A DNA stretch of 64,000 nt from Oncomelania hupensis (lineage: Eukaryota; Mollusca; Gastropoda; Littorinimorpha; Pomatiopsidae). Both the position numbers and the translations under genes were made by a program. A model generated the notes under the pieces. It worked only from the letters and a program-made list of their open reading frames with translations. It did no database searches and was not told the DNA's origin. Positions 1 through 11,010 of the stretch are shown in pieces. How positions within the stretch are numbered: the first letter of the stretch is position 1; the number at the start of each line of letters is the position of its first letter. The stretch is taken from positions 24,148,194 to 24,212,193 of the forward strand of contig CM072515.1 in NCBI GenBank assembly GCA_036898135.1. Direction: 5' to 3'.

Positions 1-1142
1 ATAAGGCATTGTTGCTAAATAAAAAATTATTTACCTATATAATGCATTATTTAATAGATTATGGTAAATAATGTTTTATTTAGAAACGTTTCTAATTATT
101 GATTTGTTTACCTATATAATGCATTATTTAGCCGAATTTGCTAAATAATATATTATTTAGAAGATGTTGCTAAATAATGAATTCTTTACGTAAACAATTC
201 ATTGTTTAGGGACATCAATTTTCATTATTTAGGGGATTCGCAGGTACATATCGTATTACTGTGAAATTATGTGGTAGTGATTTTACACTGTTTTGCGATT
301 CAAAATGAGGCAACTACTTTATTTCAATTTTTTTTTTGAAAGTTCCTTCGCAATAGTATTATTATACGAGACTACAACGGTAACGGCTCCGGTAAAGAGG
401 GAGCCATCATTATTTCTGCTTTGGCGTCGTTGCCTTCAGAGTACTTCCGCCAAATCCCTGGTAGTTTTGAATAAGTTGAAACGTTCCGTTTGAAATTAAA
501 ACATAATTCAACTCAAAGAACAAACGGAAACACAGTCTCAACACAGTTTTTGGGTAAATAAATACAAAAAGAACGCATTTATTTTTACTGACCTATCCTA
601 TCCTATCCCGTAACTCAAATTTCATTGGGGCACCACAGATAATCGTTTAATTTATCTTTCTCGGTTCTCAGAAACCCTCATGGCTTCGTTCAGTGACGGG
701 ATAGGAAAAAAAAATTAACACTCCCGCACATCTTTCGTTTATGTTCGGGAGGTTACAGACGTTTTATCTTCGAATTTGTGAAGTAATCTATGTTGAAAAA
801 TAAACAATTATCAAAAATTTTGGATACACAATCTTTCGAAAAACCTTGCATTTAATTATAGAAAGCAGTACAATTATAACAACCAAGTTTTCAAGCGAAT
901 CATGGAATCCCCTTAATAATGAAATTTGCAGTCCATAAACAATGAATTGTTTACGTAAATAAATCATTAGTTAGCAACATCTTCAAAATAATACTTTATA
1001 TAGCAAATTCTGCTAAATAATGCATCATATAGATAAACAAAAAATTATTTAGAAACATTTCTAAATAATACATTATTTAACACAGTCTGCTAAATAATGC
1101 ATTATATAGGTAAATAATTTTTATTTAGCAACAATGCCTTAT
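1..1142. mobile_element. Long inverted-repeat (foldback) element, left end outside window
   Basis: Bases 1-239 reappear as their reverse complement at 905-1142, so the two blocks are arms of one inverted repeat about 240 bp long with a ~665-bp centre. The arms consist of many short palindromic words such as CTAAATAATGCATTATTTAG and are very AT-rich. The right arm's style continues to about 1290, so the element probably extends left of the window. I see no transposase in it. A LINE 3' fragment sits in the centre (592-699). This fits a foldback or long-TIR non-autonomous DNA transposon. Superfamily is not identifiable because the outer ends and target duplication are not visible. Confidence 0.8.
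592..699 (-). pseudogene. RTE-family LINE, 3'-terminal fragment
   Basis: Read on the minus strand this matches the last ~105 bp of the RTE copies at 54.8-54.96 kb and 34.57-34.67 kb: the region with AAACGATTATCTGTGGTGCC, then the terminal TTACGGGATAGGATAGG tail. It lies inside the foldback element above and has no coding capacity. Severe 5' truncation is usual for target-primed LINE insertions. A second short ACGGGATAGG at 700-709 on the opposite strand abuts it, possibly from an inverted insertion. Confidence 0.8.
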
Positions 1143-1571
1143 TTATCTACATCGTGCTTTATTTACGTAAAAACGTATTGTTTAGGTAAATAACAAGTTA
1201 TTTACGGAGAAAATATATTATTATTTAGAGAAACCTTACATTGTTTGTAAACAAATGATTATACAGAAAATATACTTTTATGTAAAGATTATTTAGCTGA
1301 AAGTGGTAAAACAACACCGAAAAATATCGCAAATAAATATTTTACAAAGGGATTTTTATAAACGTTAGGATCGAAATACATAAGAAAAAAGTTGAAACAA
1401 AAACGAGACACTAATAAATTAAAAAAAAGACATAATACAAACATGAAAAAGAATATTTACAAGTAAACTATAAAAGACGAGGAAAGGAGGGCGGGGGGAG
1501 GAGAGCAGATAAGGAGTGAGGGGCTGGGGGCGTATGTTGTGACGGCGGTAGTGTGAATCAAAAAAGGAGTG
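1143..1571. other. AT-rich then G-rich spacer, no gene
   Basis: To about 1290 the sequence keeps the ATTATTTAG-type words of the adjacent foldback arm. It then becomes A-rich, and a purine-rich stretch (about 1480-1540, GGAGGGCGGGGGGAGG style) precedes the LINE remnant. I see no ORF, RNA gene or regulatory site that I can support. Confidence 0.5.
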
Positions 1572-1850
1572 GCGATGGGAGGCGAGATCAGGTATTTTTA
1601 AGGAAGAAATGAGTTTTCAAGTTGGACTTGAAGATGACTATATTCGGAGAGCTGCGAAGAGAGGAAGAGTGTTCCAAGTTGAAGGACCAAGCACATAGAA
1701 GGATCGACAGCCTGCAGAGGAGAGTTTGTAGCGGCGTATTTGCAGCATGAGGGTGTCAGAGGAAGAACGAAGATTTCTAGATGGCTTGTAGAAGTGAATG
1801 TTCTGGGTGAGGTAGGAAGGATCTAATGGAAGAATAAAAAAAGATTGCAA
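1572..1850 (-). pseudogene. Non-LTR retrotransposon RT, C-terminal remnant
   Basis: The minus strand encodes the characteristic tail found after the reverse transcriptase of many Jockey/CR1-group LINE proteins: a YKPSRNLRSSSD block, then a GPSTWNTLPL block, both typical of that C-terminal region. The open frame runs 1850 to 1638. The expected following segment (FKSNLKTHFF) is in another frame just downstream, so there is a frameshift near 1635. The catalytic domains are absent. This is a different LINE lineage from the RTE copies elsewhere in the window. It is dead by truncation and frameshift. Confidence 0.75.
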
Positions 1851-2060
1851 CTAAAATAAACTATTTCGAAGGTATAACTATTATTTAAATCATTATTATG
1901 TCGGGTTTTTAATAGCAACCGCTAGCTACTGCTTAAGCGCTACAAATATAATCTGGTAGATGGTAAAGAGTATTGGTGTACCGTAAAACATGGAAAATCA
2001 CTCCCTGTTAGAACGGAAATTAAAAATTCAAACTCTAGCGGTTGATTTGAGCAATGAAAG

Positions 2061-4212
2061 ACACCTTTATCATTGTTAACATAATAACAATGCCACTTAG
2101 GGTAACAACATCTTTATCATTGTTAACATAATAACAATGCCACTTAGGGTAACAACATCTTTATCATTGTTAACATAATAACAATGCCAATTAGGGTAAC
2201 AACATCTTTATCATTGTTAACATAATAACAATGCCAATTAGGGTAACAACATCTTTATCATTGTTAACATAATAACAATGCCAATTAGGGTAACAACATC
2301 TTTATCATTGTTAACATAATAACAATGCCAATTAGGGTAACAACATCTTTATCATTGTTAATATAATAACAATGCCAATTAGGGTAACAACACCTTTATC
2401 ATTGTTAATATAATAACAATGCCATGCGCCAATTAGGGTAACAACACCTTTATCATTGTTAACATAATAACAATGCCAATTAGGGTAACAACACCTTTAT
2501 CATTGTTAACATCATAACAATGCCAATTAGGGTAACAACACCTTTATCATTGTTAACATAATAACAATGCCAATTAGGGTAACAACACCTTTATCATTGT
2601 TAACATAATAACAATGCCACTTAGGGTAACAACATCTTTATCATTGTTAACATAATAACATTGCCACTTAGGGTAACAACATCTTTATCATTGTTAACAT
2701 AATAACAATGCCAATTAGGGTAACAACATCTTTATCATTGTTAACATAATAACAATGCCAATTAGGGTAACAACATCTTTATCATTGTTAACATAATAAC
2801 AATGCCAATTAGGGTAACAACATCTTTATCATTGTTAACATAATAACAATGCCAATTAGGGTAACAACATCTTTATCATTGTTAATATAATAACAATGCC
2901 AATTAGGGTAACAAAACCTTTATCATTGTTAATATAATAACAATGCCATGCGCCAATTAGGGTAACAACACCTTTATCATTGTTAACATAATAACAATGC
3001 CAATTAGGGTAACAACACCTTTATCATTGTTAACATAATAACAATGCCAATTAGGGTAACAACATCTTTATCATTGTTAACATAATAACAATGCCAATTA
3101 GGGTAACAACATCTTTATCATTGTTAACATAATAACAATGCCAATTAGGGTAACAACATCTTTATTATTGTTAATATAATAACAATGCCAATTAGGGTAA
3201 CAACACCTTTATCATTGTTAATATAATAACAATGCCATGCGCCAATTAGGGTAACAACACCTTTATCATTGTTAACATAATAACAATGCCAATTAGGGTA
3301 ACAACATCTTTATTATTGTTAACATAATAACAATGCCAATTAGGGTAACAACACCTTTATCATTGTTAACATAATAACAATGCCAATTAGGGTAACAACA
3401 CCTTTATCATTGTTAACATAATAACAATGCCAATTAGGGTAACAACATCTTTATCATTGTTAATATAATAACAATGCCAATTAGGGTAACAACACCTTTA
3501 TCATTGTTAATATAATAACAATGCCATGCGCCAATTAGGGTAACAACACCTTTATCATTGTTAACATAATAACAATGCCAATTAGGGTAACAACACCTTT
3601 ATCATTGTTAACATAATAACAATGCCAATTAGGGTAACAACACCTTTATCATTGTTAACATAATAACAATGCCAATTAGGGTAACAACATCTTTATCATT
3701 GTTAATATAATAACAATGCCAATTAGGGTAACAACACCTTTATCATTGTTAATATAATAACAATGCCATGCGCCAATTAGGGTAACAACACCTTTATCAT
3801 TGTTAACATAATAACAATGCCAATTAGGGTAACAACACCTTTATCATTGTTAACATAATAACAATGCCAATTAGGGTAACAACACCTTTATCATTGTTAA
3901 CATAATAACAATGCCAATTGGGGTAACAACACCTTTATCATTGTTAACATAATAACAATGCCAATTAGGGTAACAACACCTTTATCATTGTTAACATAAT
4001 AACAATGCCAATTAGGGTAACAAAACCTTTATCATTGTTAACATAATAACAATGCCAATTAGGGTAACAACACCGTTATCATTGTTAACATAATAACAAT
4101 GCCAATTGGGGTAACAACACCTTTATCATCGTTAACATAATAACAATGCCAATTAGGGTAACAACACCTTTATCATTGTTAACATAATAACAATGCCAAT
4201 TAGGGTAACAAC
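2061..4212. repeat. 47-bp minisatellite, about 45 tandem units
   Basis: A 47-bp unit is repeated head to tail for about 2.15 kb. Each unit contains CTTTATCATTGTTAACATAA, a small inverted repeat (ATTGTTA...TAACAAT) and one CAATTAGGGTAACAAC segment. Units differ by a few bases, such as CATC versus CACC, AAC versus AAT before ATAATAAC, and AATTAGGG versus CACTTAGGG. Five units carry a 7-bp extra block, giving GCCATGCGCC at 2421, 2945, 3234, 3523 and 3765. The intervals are 524, 289, 289 and 242 bp, that is 11, 6, 6 and 5 units plus 7 bp, which shows blockwise amplification. Short ORFs inside it are artefacts. Confidence 0.97.
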
Positions 4213-4796
4213 GGCCGTTTTCGCCAACAAAATAAAGTTCATCCACTTGTGGCGCTTTAATGGCGGTAACATAGCAAAAAGACAGTTGCAATTGCCAACA
4301 TACTGTTTATTTTGAACTGTTAATTTGATCATACATTATTATCTGGTATTATCAGATTTACTCAAGACCAAAAGGACATAAAACTCTAATCCATCGAGCA
4401 GATGTTCATATTACGAATTAACCTCCAATGTTGTTGTTGTGGTTTTGTTTAAATAAAAAAAACCAACATAATTATGTTATTGTCGATTTTCTTCATTTTG
4501 TTTACTCTTAATTTTACTTTAATTTGTTTATAATTCAATATGTTGTCTAATATCACAAATGTGAACAGACGTCAAAACAAATAAAGTAAATAAATAAACA
4601 ATCAATTAGTAAGACTTTAGTTCCTTCACCTCAATGCCAGACAAACATTTTACTATGAAGAGATTAAAAACAACAAATACAGTGTTAAGAGCTGCGAATT
4701 TGTGATGTAGATCTACTAAAACCTTTTTTTTCCAAGTAAAACCATAGACTGATACAATAATTTAAAGTTACATGGACAGACTGTCAACCCATAGCG
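4213..4796. other. Gene-free AT-rich stretch
   Basis: Unique-looking AT-rich sequence between the minisatellite and a (CT)n tract. I see no supported ORF, splice-flanked exon or RNA gene. Confidence 0.4.
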
Positions 4797-4864
4797 CATC
4801 TCTCTGTCTCTCTCTCTGTCTCTCTCTCTCTGTCTGTCTCTGTCTGTCTGTCTGTCTCTCTCTC

Positions 4865-4903
<39 letters not shown>
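4797..4903. repeat. (CT)n / (CTGT)n microsatellite
   Basis: An interrupted TCTC/TGTC tract, ending in an uninterrupted (CT)n run before CATTTCACAC. ORFs on both strands here encode only Ser-Leu or Arg-Glu repeats and are not genes. Confidence 0.95.
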
Positions 4904-4906
<3 letters not shown>

Positions 4907-5104
4907 CACACATTGGTCTGTACTGTGTGTGTGAAGCGTGCTAGTGTTTGCACTTGGTTGACGTAGTTGGAAAATAAGTGTAAAATAGGCTTGTTCTATG
5001 ATTTCAAGTGTAATCCCTGGCCAGACATGCTGAAGAGACGGAAACAGATTTTTGTTTGAACAAGGCGTGTTCTACACGAGTGTGAGTGTAGTGTACCTGT
5101 AGTT

Positions 5105-5274
5105 AAGTTCTTTACATCTGCAACAGGTGTTCACAAACAAGTTCTTTACACCTGCAACAGGTGTTCACAAACAAGTTCTTTACACCTGCAACATGTGTCC
5201 ACAAACAAGTTCTTTACACCTGCAACAGGTGTCCACAAACAAGTTATTTACACCTGCAACAGGTGTCCACAACC
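5105..5274. repeat. 34-bp tandem repeat with internal hairpin, 5 units
   Basis: Five units start at 5105, 5139, 5173, 5207 and 5241. Each has the form AAGTTCTTTACACCTGCAAC followed by AGGTGTTCACAAAC. Within the unit, ACACCTG-CAA-CAGGTGT is a perfect 7-bp stem with a 3-base loop. Unit 1 has one base disrupting the stem (ACATCTG) and unit 3 another (CATGTGT). No coding function is apparent. Confidence 0.95.
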
Positions 5275-5652
5275 AAGATCATAACATTAGCGTAAGTCTC
5301 GTGTGAATGTGAACAGGGAATCATCTGTGTATCTTGAATCTTATATCTTGTATCCTGTATCTTCTTTCATACAACAGTCCAGAGCTTGAAGCAAAAAAAT
5401 TTAAAAAAAGAGAAACATGATAATAACTCTGGTGAAAAGTTAAGTAGGATTAACTATTGTATGAGTCATCTACAGTCATTACACAGGCGCTCGCGTGTCC
5501 AGATACAAGCGCCTGTGAGTTATTAGTATAATTATAAAACTACCGCTAGCCGTTATACATGTAAAGTATAAACTATAATTAATGGTAATAAGGTATTCTT
5601 GGTTCACTGAATACCCTATGACACACACATTAACACCAGCATGTAATGTACA

Positions 5653-5839
5653 AACGCGCGCGCGCACACGCACACACATATATGTACACGCATGTACGTA
5701 CACACACACATACACACACATTTAACAAAAAAGATTATAGAATAAAGAAGCATAAAGGGAATCCTGTGCTATCTGCAGTCTCTCGTCTCTTCTGTCTCTT
5801 TCCGTCTGTCTGTCTGCCTGTTTCTCTTCCCACCCACCC

Positions 5840-5891
<52 letters not shown>
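5653..5891. repeat. (CA)n and (CT)n microsatellites
   Basis: CA/CG/TA alternation covers about 5653-5724, and a long (CT)n run covers about 5843-5891. The intervening sequence is unremarkable. Overlapping ORFs are low-complexity artefacts. Confidence 0.9.
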
Positions 5892-5893
<2 letters not shown>

Positions 5894-5899
5894 TCCCCT

Positions 5900-6775
5900 T
5901 TCTCAGCCTCATCTAACCCCACTTTTGAGGGACAGTGCTGAAGAACGTAATGTTTACCATGCACTGTAAAACGATCCAACAGTTATTTGGTTTCTTTCAG
6001 ATTAGGGCATTTTGAAGAGACTAAGAAGGATTCAGTTTGAAGTGGTTGTTAGGCACATGCCTTAAGCGTTTTGCAAATACTATTGAAGAACGAAACTACA
6101 CAACATTTTGTCTCCCTCGAAGAACGAAAATCCTTATGTGTATTCGTGCATATCATTCAGTTCTTCACGTGTCATCTCAAGGTTAGGCTGGGACCGTGTT
6201 CTGGTGCTGAAGAGTGTTAGCCTTATAACACAAAGTTAAGCAGCTCTGCTTATGCTTATAATGATGATTTCAATTTTAAAACTTATTAGATTTTGGTTAA
6301 ATATGTTTGGGCGTCCCTGCGTGAGAATGACTGTGTGGTCTAAAATCACATGTAGGCTTATGTGAAACGACGTAAACATAAATTATAGATTGATGGATGA
6401 TTGACTATTATGGTTTACCAGCCTATTCATCAATGAATGGCACAGAAGTATTAAAACTATAAGTACGATGAAGGAATGTTCAATAAGAGCCTCTTTCTTT
6501 CTTTCTTTGCTGATTTATGTTATGTTATATTATGGTATAGTGTACTATGACATGGTAAAAAATGGTATGGTGTGGTATTAATTAATTTGTTAGTTTATTT
6601 ATTTTTTCATTTCCCGATGGCGTTCTGTCAGTATGTTTAAGGGCAAAAAAAAAGCAATCTCCGGTTGACACAACGATCATTTCTGTTTAAATGAATAATG
6701 GTCACTTTATAAGAAAACATAACAACAAACAGAAAACAATAAGGCAAAGCAAAATGTATAAATCTGTGGGCACCT
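5900..6775. other. Gene-free stretch
   Basis: No supported gene. Contains short AT-rich runs near 6520-6600 (TATGGTATAG-like words). Confidence 0.4.
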
Positions 6776-6818
6776 TCAGGGAGAGGGAGGGAGAGAGAGA
6801 GAGAGAGGGGGGGGGGAT
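6776..6818. repeat. (GA)n and poly-G microsatellite
   Basis: GGGAGAGGGAGGGAGAGAGAG followed by a run of G. Simple repeat. Confidence 0.9.
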
Positions 6819-6944
6819 TCGGTTCAGTGGTAAGCATTCCGTTATGTATGTATTAAAATCTATAAACACTGGCTTGTAAGGCATTTCACTGGAGACGTGA
6901 AACTAACCAGCTGAGACACTGACTTGCAGAGGACACAACGAAAT

Positions 6945-7110
6945 GGCCATATCCATCGGTATCTATAGCACAATTCCATCCACTAACTTAAGCGTTGGCA
7001 GCTGAGAAGGGGAGATGGCTCATTCCATTAATATAAGGATTATGTCCAGGAAGCAGTGATTTAACTACCAATCCCATGTCTTCGGGCGAGACAACTAAGC
7101 TTGTTTCGTA
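6945..7110 (+). repeat. Dispersed repeat family A, copy 1
   Basis: Matches 14955-15125 in order and orientation. Shared words include GTATCTATAGCACAA (GTATCTATGGCACAA in the other copy), TTGGCAGC, GGGAGAT, and GATTATGTCCAGGA, followed by GGCGA. The copies are diverged with indels. The second copy runs into a SINE-like 3' tail, so this may be an internal segment of a SINE. This copy lacks that tail. Confidence 0.65.
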
Positions 7111-7278
7111 AACTTTTTGTATCCTTTGTTTATACTGGCTAGCTTTGTTTCACTCACTTTCTTCACTGTACATTAGACTTGATTTGATATAAAACCAGTG
7201 TTTTAGATCACGTACATCTTGGCGTCCAACATCACATAAAAGCGTGCCAGAGAGGGGGTCTGATCACGTAATGTTTTT

Positions 7279-8000
7279 TATGGCGGCCTACTAGCGCCAA
7301 AACCTGATAATTACAATTATCATGTGATAATTACAAATATCAAGGGATAATTACAATTATCATTGAAAATTGCAAATATGTTCGTGTGATCATGTTTAAT
7401 TTTCAGTTTTGGCTCTATCAATCCGCCTGGAAATGCGCCAAAACTGAAAATTGTAATTATCACATAATAATTAAAATTTTAACTTCATAATTATAATTTT
7501 CACGTGATCATGCTTAATTCTGGTAAGGCGGCTTACTAGCGTCAAAACCTGCAAAACTTACATGTATCAGTAATAATTGCAATTAACACGTGTTCTGTGT
7601 AATTCACAGAGATACCCGTAATTCACAGTGTTAGCCTAATTACTAATTTTCAGTTTTGGCCACGCTTTACTAGGGTCAAAACCCCAGGCGTGCTGGGAAC
7701 AGTACCGCTGCCGCGCATGCGCATCGCGCATCGGGCCGCGCATGCTCATCTTGATATTTATAATTTTCAGTGATAATTGTACTTATCGCTTGATAATTGT
7801 AATTATCTCTTGATAATTGTAATTATGTCATGATATTAGTAATTATCAGGTTTTGGCGCTAGGAAAGCATGGCAAATACTGATAATTATTAATTAACACT
7901 GCGGATTACCGGTGTCTCTGTAAATTACACAGAACACGTGATAATTTCAATTATCTCGTGATAATGATAACTCTCGGTTTGGCGCTAGTAGGCCGTCATA
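7279..8000. mobile_element. 722-bp palindrome-rich foldback/MITE
   Basis: The ends are inverted copies: TATGGCGGCCTACTAGCGCC at 7279 and, on the other strand, TATGACGGCCTACTAGCGCC ending at 8000, both followed by AAA(A)CC. Inside are many TGATAATTACAATTATCA-type palindromes, and further diverged copies of the CTACTAGCGCCAAAACC motif occur near 7525 and 7660 and inverted near 7850. The centre (7708-7750) is unusually CpG-rich, with GCGCATGCGC-like words. It has no coding capacity. A TA target duplication is possible, since the repeats themselves start and end with TA. Confidence 0.85.
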
Positions 8001-8188
8001 GGTTTTTCTTGGAAGAGGTCTGAAAACGTAAATAAATTTATCAGCGGAGGTACGGTCATGGAAGCTATCGCAACTTGCACAACATACTTACGTAGGTTCC
8101 GCATTTTTCTTAAGTTGTTGTCTGTTCTGAGATTCGACGATCACTAGCAGGTATTGCAACGTTGAAGTGCCTATGCGCTTCCGTACCA

Positions 8189-8235
8189 AGATTCAAGATT
8201 CAAGATACAAGATAATTTATTGCCAAGTGAATAAT
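8189..8235 (+). repeat. Short (CAAGAT)n SINE/LINE-tail-like repeat
   Basis: Imperfect AAGATTC/AAGATAC repeats run into AAGATAATTTATTGCC, a form often seen at the ends of SINEs or LINEs in invertebrates. Too short to assign to a family. Confidence 0.4.
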
Positions 8236-8404
8236 ACACAAGGAATGCATTTGGTCAACGCTGCAGCACCACACAAAAGCACATATAAAACAAAGAGAAC
8301 ATGTGAACAAGCTAACAGCAAATCACAATAAAAGGATAAGAAGATAAAGTCATGAAACAGATTAACTTTAGTACTACAAAAGGGCAAATATATATTTGCT
8401 AGTC

Positions 8405-8503
8405 AACGCACACACACACATACACACGCACACTTACACCCCCGCCCCCCCCCCCCCCCCCACACACACACACGCACACACACACACACGCACACACGCT
8501 GCT
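8405..8503. repeat. (CA)n interrupted by poly-C
   Basis: CA-rich arrays flank a run of C at about 8441-8460. Simple repeat. Confidence 0.95.
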
Positions 8504-8769
8504 GAATCCTAGCCATCTAGTTTTCACTCTCCATCCATTCGACCTCGTGTTACTTTTTTTTGTTGTAAAATTTACGTCCCCGGACACATTAAGCGTATAG
8601 GGGACGAGTGAACCACCACTCGTGTTACTTTAACATTATCGATCATGACGTATCCGCAAGGGAAGAAACTCTTCTTCAGGTTCGGTCACTTCCCTTCGTT
8701 CCATGTGTGCATGGCGCCGAGTTTCGACTTTTTTCTGTTGCACTGTGGCTTTGTTTCAATTCAACAATC

Positions 8770-9042
8770 ATGCTGCCTCCGTCAAAACCAGCAAAGAAAA
8801 GGAAAGCAGAAGAAGCTGCGCCAGGGAATAAACAACAAAGTGTAAGTATGTTGAAGTTTGTGAAAGCAGTTGAAGGTGATAAAACTGGATCACCGTCTGA
8901 TCAGCAGAGAAATCTGCCTGAAATCGATCCATCTCAGAAGGCTTCTGTTACGCAAGGAACATTTCTACCAACGAGTCTGACCCTTGTGCTTCCACATCGT
9001 CATCTACGACGGAGTCTGACCCTAGTGTTTACTAAACAGTAA
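8770..9042 (+). CDS. Small ORF with basic nuclear-localisation-like patch
   Basis: A frame open from 8608 has an ATG at 8770 that would give a 90-residue product. I prefer 8770 because the peptide then begins MLPPSKPAKKRKAEE, a proline/lysine-rich start with a KKRK patch resembling a nuclear localisation signal. GTAAGT at 8843-8848 could be a splice donor that ends a first exon of about 24 codons. I do not recognise the family. The style (short basic N-terminus, early donor) resembles first exons of ZMYM/THAP0-like hAT genes and the broken first exon at 44.2-44.3 kb. Repeat motifs shared with that region follow at 9239-9290. Function is unknown, and it may be a transposon remnant or chance. 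Confidence 0.3.
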   Translation: MLPPSKPAKKRKAEEAAPGNKQQSVSMLKFVKAVEGDKTGSPSDQQRNLPEIDPSQKASVTQGTFLPTSLTLVLPHRHLRRSLTLVFTKQ

Positions 9043-9238
9043 GCATGTACATGAAACAATATTTTCATCTTGGATATTTCAAAATTTTATTAAGTTAAGA
9101 ACAGTTTGTTTTGCTTCACAACACACTAGACACTGTCACAATATGATATTTCATGATGTCAAGAAACTTGCTTACAAATTAATTAGTCAAAAACAACTAA
9201 GTACTTGCGAGTGGTTGAACCCTTTGAAAATCCAGCTG

Positions 9239-9295
9239 GAGGTATGAATACCCTTTACATTTGACTCAGGAGGTATGAATACCCTCACATTTTTT
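9239..9295. repeat. GGTATGAATACCC motif, two direct copies
   Basis: GGAGGTATGAATACCCT occurs twice (9239 and 9270), each followed by ACATTT-like sequence. The motif is itself a short palindrome (GGTATgaATACC). Related words appear at 43971-44058 and, inverted, at 44521-44580. Confidence 0.7.
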
Positions 9296-10319
9296 AGGAT
9301 CTAAAACACTGAAAATCTAAAACATAAGCATCAGACAGCGAAAACTGCCACAGCTATTGGAACCAGAGACACAGCAAACAGATCAGCAACCCATATACAA
9401 CACTTGACGGACGTTTGCCAACAGGGCTACTGGGTGATCGGTAAGAGCGAAATCTATCGTAACATACACTACACAGTGACCTCCCGAACCCTCTTTGCTG
9501 GAAATAACTACCATTTTCTATTTCACCCGCAATGCTCAACTCTATCCCCAACCGTTCTTGGCACGAATTTAAACCACATCCGACACCTTAAAATACGGCT
9601 GTCATTGAATTAATTATGTATTTGTTAGCTCTATTTTCCCACAGATCGGAGTAAATGAAACTAGGGATTGTTCTTATAAAGCGTTCTACCAGCTCAGAGA
9701 GATGCTCAAGGGGAGGAGGAGCAGACTTAAGCTTTTCCGTGGCATTTTGACACTTTACCGATTTAACAAACAAAACAACAACAATAACAACAAAACACAC
9801 ACACCAACAACAACGGGTTTAAACCTGTAGCGGTCGGTCACAACATACAGTGAGTGCATGAGGTGATCATCGTTTTATTTACGCCAGTGAATGCAAACTA
9901 GGTGTAAGGTTTACCGGCCTCCTGACTGTAAATTACTGCACTTCCTTTTCTCAGCGCTGGCATGCAGCTTATGGAGCACATCATGCCACCTCACCTCTAG
10001 TCCACCTCAATCCACTCACCACACCTTCCCCTCTACCCAACCCCACAACTCTCCCAATCGTCCTCTCCATGTTTCGCGAACCTCAACCTTATATCAGGTT
10101 ACCTGGTGTATCTAGATCAGTTTTCTCAAAAAAACAGAGATTTGAAAGCATGGCGAAATTAAGATAAGACAATAAATTTAGTTACCAAGGGTAAAAGAGT
10201 AAGCACTTGCTGTTAAAAAGAAGACGTAAGGCTTATTTATAGATTTGTGATATCCCCACCGGGTTTTCTATCACAGCGATATCAAACATTACCCTCGTCG
10301 TACCTGGCGTAAACGGGCC
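9296..10319. other. Gene-free stretch
   Basis: Several short ORFs on both strands, none with a recognisable motif or splice context. A TTTGTTTGTT/ACAACAAC-type simple tract lies at about 9768-9812. The 5' boundary of RTE copy 1 falls near the right end. Confidence 0.4.
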
Positions 10320-10539
10320 AGTGCTTCGGGACCGCGCATTCCGTTGGCCACCATGACGGAGGTTATAAGTGGGTTACTGATGGACAACTTAGCAGGATCA
10401 TCACGAGAGAATATTGTCGTAGGAACCTAGAATGTCAGGACTGCAGAGGGAAAATTAGAAGAACTGGCCCACGAGCTGGACCACTATCGATGGAACATTT
10501 AGGTATCAGCAAATTACGCTGGATAAGCCAAGGTGAAAC

Positions 10540-11010
10540 CTATATTATCCTATCCTATTCCGTAACTAGGAGGTCGTTGGGGCATCACAGATGATCGTTT
10601 AACCAGTGTACTCCATCTTTCTATGTCCTCAGCAACCCTCATTGCTTCGCTCAATGTCAAGCCAGTCCATTCTCGAATGTTGTTCTCCCATCTCTTTTTC
10701 TGTCTCCCTCTTCTTCTGCCTCCTTGCACCGCGCCTTGGGGGATGTTCTTTGCAAAACCTGGTGACGTGGCCATACCATCGGAGTTTCCGTTTCTTCACC
10801 ACTGTGAGCATGTCATCGTGTGGTCCGATGACTTGTGTGATGGTTTGTTGGACTTCGTGGTTGGTGATGTGCTGGAAGTCTTCTGTAGCACATCATCTCC
10901 ATGCTTTGTATTCTTCGTTGAAGGTCGGCTGTGAGGGTCCATGTTACGCAAGCGTATAGGAAGATGGAGATGACAAAGGAACGCAGCATTCTTACCTTGG
11001 AATGTAGACT
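10540..11010 (-). mobile_element. Nested 5'-truncated RTE LINE with 9-bp target duplication
   Basis: A minus-strand RTE 3' end has inserted into the endonuclease of copy 1. The flanking copy of AGGTGAAAC occurs at 10531-10539 and again at 11011-11019, a 9-bp target-site duplication. On the minus strand the insert reads from the C-terminal RT region (YGHVTRFCKE, around 10730-10770) to the TTACGGAATAGGATAGGATA tail at 10541-10565. The host reading resumes on the other side exactly where it broke off. It is dead by truncation. Confidence 0.9.

Noticed and set aside
2061..4212. TTAGGG in every minisatellite unit as an interstitial telomere
   Set aside because: Only one TTAGGG per 47-bp unit, never in tandem; the array is an ordinary minisatellite.
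2061..4212. CRISPR-like array
   Set aside because: Units are contiguous with no unique spacers, and the context is an animal genome.
4716..4966. ORFs on both strands across CT/CA microsatellites (also near 5.5-6.0, 18.2-18.7, 27.8-28.2 and 31.7-31.9 kb)
   Set aside because: Products are only Ser-Leu, Arg-Glu, Cys-Val or His-Thr repeats that result from the simple sequence.
9905..9945. CCTGACYGTAAATTAC on both sides of RTE copy 1 as a target duplication
   Set aside because: The two copies are hundreds of bases away from the element ends; more likely a minor repeat or chance.
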